DNA of 8,388 nucleotides from Oscillospiraceae bacterium (GTDB lineage Bacteria > Bacillota > Clostridia > Oscillospirales > Acutalibacteraceae): assembly GCA_028706415.1 (NCBI GenBank), contig JAQWBK010000065.1, forward strand, positions 1 to 8,388, written 5' to 3'. Position numbers and translations under genes: made by a program. The stretch's first letter is position 1. Every line of letters starts with the position of its first letter. The notes beneath the pieces are model-generated. The model saw nothing but the letters and a program-made list of their open reading frames with translations. It was not told where the DNA came from and made no database searches. Below, one piece after another: positions 7,517 through 8,388 of the stretch.

Positions 7517-7855
7517 CTAAAATATTTTATCACATTCATTTGGGGAGCCCAGTATTACATTTTCATATTCATTACACAGTTTTTCGGCAAGCGTGCGGGT
7601 ATCAAAATCCATTCCTTTATCCAAAATCAGCACCTGACTCGGGTTGTCTGATATCCAGCGACTTCGTGATACGGCGGCACGAACAACAAATTCCATGTCT
7701 TTGCAGCTTCCTTGGATAGGCAGCACCAGAATGCCTGAAATCGGGCCTTCCGTTTTTAATATCCGAAGCGTGATGCTACGAACCAATTCCACGCATCCGT
7801 ATAAGGACAACAATAAAACCGAAGCCAACAAAATGTACTCAAAAACCTCGCCCAT
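7517..7855 (-). CDS. Small membrane-anchored protein of unknown function
   Basis: I do not recognise this 112-residue protein. It begins MGEVFEYILLASVLLLSLYG. One hydrophobic segment (about 7-26) is followed by a basic stretch (RSITLRILK), suggesting an N-terminal anchor with the rest in the cytoplasm. The soluble part has alternating strands and helices: GILVLPIQG (41-49), a helix around 54-66, VLILDKGMDFDTRTLAEKLC (75-94), then ENVILGSP (98-105). The LDKGMD acidic turn after a hydrophobic strand resembles a Rossmann-like half-fold, but no catalytic motif is evident. ATG 7855 was chosen because AAAGGAT (minus strand of 7863-7869) lies 7 nt upstream. Longer in-frame starts at 7888 and 7918 lack such a site, and 7918 lies in a palindromic repeat. 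It is bracketed by two such repeats and is likely transcribed alone. Confidence 0.68.
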   Translation of the reverse strand: MGEVFEYILLASVLLLSLYGCVELVRSITLRILKTEGPISGILVLPIQGSCKDMEFVVRAAVSRSRWISDNPSQVLILDKGMDFDTRTLAEKLCNEYENVILGSPNECDKIF

Positions 7856-7886
7856 ATCTCTCATCCTTTCGGCTAATCGTTTCGGC

Positions 7887-7905
7887 ATTATACTGTTCTC
7901 AAGTA
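7887..7905. repeat. 19-nt direct repeat, first copy (overlaps the left end of copy c)
   Basis: ATTATACTGTTCTCAAGTA here recurs as ATTATACTGCTCTCAAGTA at 8314-8332, with 18 of 19 positions identical. The minus strand of this copy contains TATAAT (7892-7887), about 32 nt before the start of the small membrane protein gene and well placed for a -10 box, although no good -35 is visible. Confidence 0.6.
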
Positions 7906-8047
7906 AAAGGTGAGACAAAATTTGCGAGGATGTTTTTCGCCATACAGCGTTGTTGTCGTCGGCGGGCCGGCGCCCGGAAAGTAGGATAACGCAGACAGAC
8001 GAAAAATAAACCGCAAAGGCAGGATGATTCTAAATAGGGATTAGTAT
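7890..8047. repeat. 158-bp palindromic repeat (ATACTAAT family, copy c)
   Basis: The left end ATACTGTTCTCAAGTAAAAG (7890-7909) is related to the family end ATACTAATCTCAA. The right end on the opposite strand reads ATACTAATCCCTATTTAGAA. Internal arms are also partly complementary: TTTGCGAGGATGTTTTTCG (7920-7938) against CGAAAAATAAACCGCAAA (8000-8017), and a GC-rich centre around 7958-7976 (GTCGGCGGGCCGGCGCCCG). Outer ends match one another less well than either matches other copies, suggesting a mosaic. It is non-coding and lies just upstream of the small membrane protein gene. Confidence 0.55.
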
Positions 8048-8090
8048 TACATTGGATTATTATCAGGAAATGCGCGCCCACCTCTTACCC

Positions 8091-8136
8091 ACCCGGCATT
8101 TTCCCAAAAGCCACCTTGCTATATCCTATGCCGGGT
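8091..8136. other. Isolated 9-bp hairpin between repeat copies c and b
   Basis: ACCCGGCAT (8091-8099) is perfectly complementary to ATGCCGGGT (8128-8136), with a 28-nt loop. The minus strand of the flank at 8065-8096 is unusually purine/G-rich (GGGTAAGAGGTGGGCGCGC). There is no T-run to make it a good terminator on either strand, and no reading frame covers it convincingly. It could be part of a larger mobile unit with the two adjacent repeats. Confidence 0.4.
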
Positions 8137-8160
8137 TAAAACAATTGTGCCATTACGGTT

Positions 8161-8266
8161 ATACTAATCTCAATAATAATAACCAATAAAATGGAGTGAT
8201 GCGTTCTTTAATGAAGAACGCGTCTTGAGCGACAATTTTATCGATCCTTTTATTTGAGATTAGTAT
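8161..8266. repeat. 106-bp palindromic repeat (ATACTAAT family, copy b)
   Basis: The ends are a perfect 13-bp inverted repeat, ATACTAATCTCAA (8161-8173) and TTGAGATTAGTAT (8254-8266). Within the arms, ATAAAAT and GCGTTCTT on the left are matched by ATTTTAT and AAGAACGC on the right, so the element folds into a long imperfect hairpin with its tip near 8206-8212. It encodes nothing. The right end, read on the opposite strand, resembles the left end of copy c for about 35 nt. Confidence 0.75.
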
Positions 8267-8275
8267 TACAACAGA

Positions 8276-8307
8276 ATAGGCCGCCCTCAAGGTAGAAGGC
8301 GGCCTAT
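8276..8307 (-). terminator. Terminator-like hairpin
   Basis: ATAGGCCGCC (8276-8285) and GGCGGCCTAT (8298-8307) form a perfect 10-bp GC-rich stem with a 12-nt loop. On the minus strand the hairpin is followed by TCTGTTGT, moderately T-rich. On the plus strand it is followed by AAATATATT, which lacks a T-run. I therefore prefer the minus strand, where it would end a gene entering from the right edge. The weak T-tract keeps confidence low. Confidence 0.45.
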
Positions 8308-8313
8308 AAATAT

Positions 8314-8332
8314 ATTATACTGCTCTCAAGTA
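8314..8332. repeat. 19-nt direct repeat, second copy; possible end of another element
   Basis: ATTATACTGCTCTCAAGTA differs at one position from 7887-7905. It is followed by TTATACC, so 8314-8338 is also an imperfect palindrome (AGTAT/ATACT arms, 8 of 9 positions). It could be a fourth family end whose partner lies beyond the window, or an operator or promoter on the minus strand, where two TATAAT boxes occur at 8338-8333 and 8319-8314. Confidence 0.5.
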
Positions 8333-8350
8333 TTATACCAAAACCACTCA

Positions 8351-8388
8351 TTAAAAAGGATCAGTCACAACAGTGACGATGGTGGTGA
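8351..8388 (-). CDS. Possible C-terminal end of an unidentified gene (runs off window)
   Basis: On the minus strand one frame enters from the right edge and ends ...TTIVTVVTDPF followed by TAA (8353-8351). A second frame ends ...HHHRHCCD at TGA (8363-8361). With only about a dozen codons, neither can be confirmed. The terminator-like hairpin 44 nt downstream, on the same strand, is the only support for a gene ending here. No function can be given. Confidence 0.22.
   Translation of the reverse strand, partial: TTIVTVVTDPF

Noticed and set aside
7224..7520. Plus-strand 98-codon frame in the miaB upstream region
   Set aside because: It runs through the promoter, leader and hairpin repeat copy a, with biased composition and no ribosome binding site.
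7644..7913. Plus-strand 89-codon frame opposite the small membrane protein
   Set aside because: The minus-strand frame has a clear transmembrane helix, a domain-like sequence and a ribosome binding site. The plus-strand frame has none of these.
7899..8081. Minus-strand 60-codon frame over copy c
   Set aside because: It is composed mostly of the palindromic repeat, has a Cys/Arg-rich composition unlike its neighbours, and has no ribosome binding site.
7404..8266. CRISPR array
   Set aside because: The repeated pieces are inverted, unevenly spaced and divergent, unlike regularly spaced direct repeats, and no cas gene is present.

Overview
The window looks like a housekeeping stretch of a low-to-mid-GC Firmicute, most likely class Clostridia (Oscillospiraceae-like). 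The evidence is the gene order miaB - YlbF/YmcA-family gene - mutS - mutL - miaA, Gram-positive ribosome binding sites (AAGGA/AAAGGAG), a sigma-A-type promoter and an endonuclease-type MutL. The order resembles the Bacillus miaB-ymcA-cotE-mutS-mutL cluster without the spore-coat gene cotE. No gene-level evidence places it more precisely. Every gene I can support lies on the minus strand, so transcription runs from high to low coordinates.

Positions 7360-1 hold one probable operon: promoter (7332-7360), about 125 nt of leader that can fold, miaB (7199-5781), a 165-bp palindromic MITE-like element (5785-5621), a YlbF/YmcA-family gene with a Cys-rich tail (5594-5190), mutS (5167-2540), mutL (2525-657) and the first 200 codons of miaA (601 to the window edge). 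MiaA prenylates A37 of tRNAs and MiaB adds the 2-methylthio group to the product. The two successive tRNA-modification steps are therefore the first and last genes visible here, enclosing the mismatch-repair pair MutS/MutL. The YmcA-type gene points to a link with RNase Y-associated RNA processing.

Positions 7404-8388 are accessory in character. A small unrecognised membrane-anchored protein (7855-7517) is flanked by palindromic, non-coding elements at 7404-7504, 7890-8047 and 8161-8266. All carry ends of the type ATACTAATYYC. Further features are a hairpin at 8091-8136, a terminator-like hairpin at 8276-8307, and the possible last codons of another minus-strand gene at the right edge. No transposase is present, so the repeats would be non-autonomous elements.

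Most notable points: the miaB stop codon lies inside the terminal inverted repeat of the 165-bp element; MutL has Asn in place of the last Glu of its endonuclease motif; the YlbF-family protein ends in CX3CX2CX2C; and at least three small palindromic repeats of one family sit within 900 bp. I saw no complete new multi-gene system.
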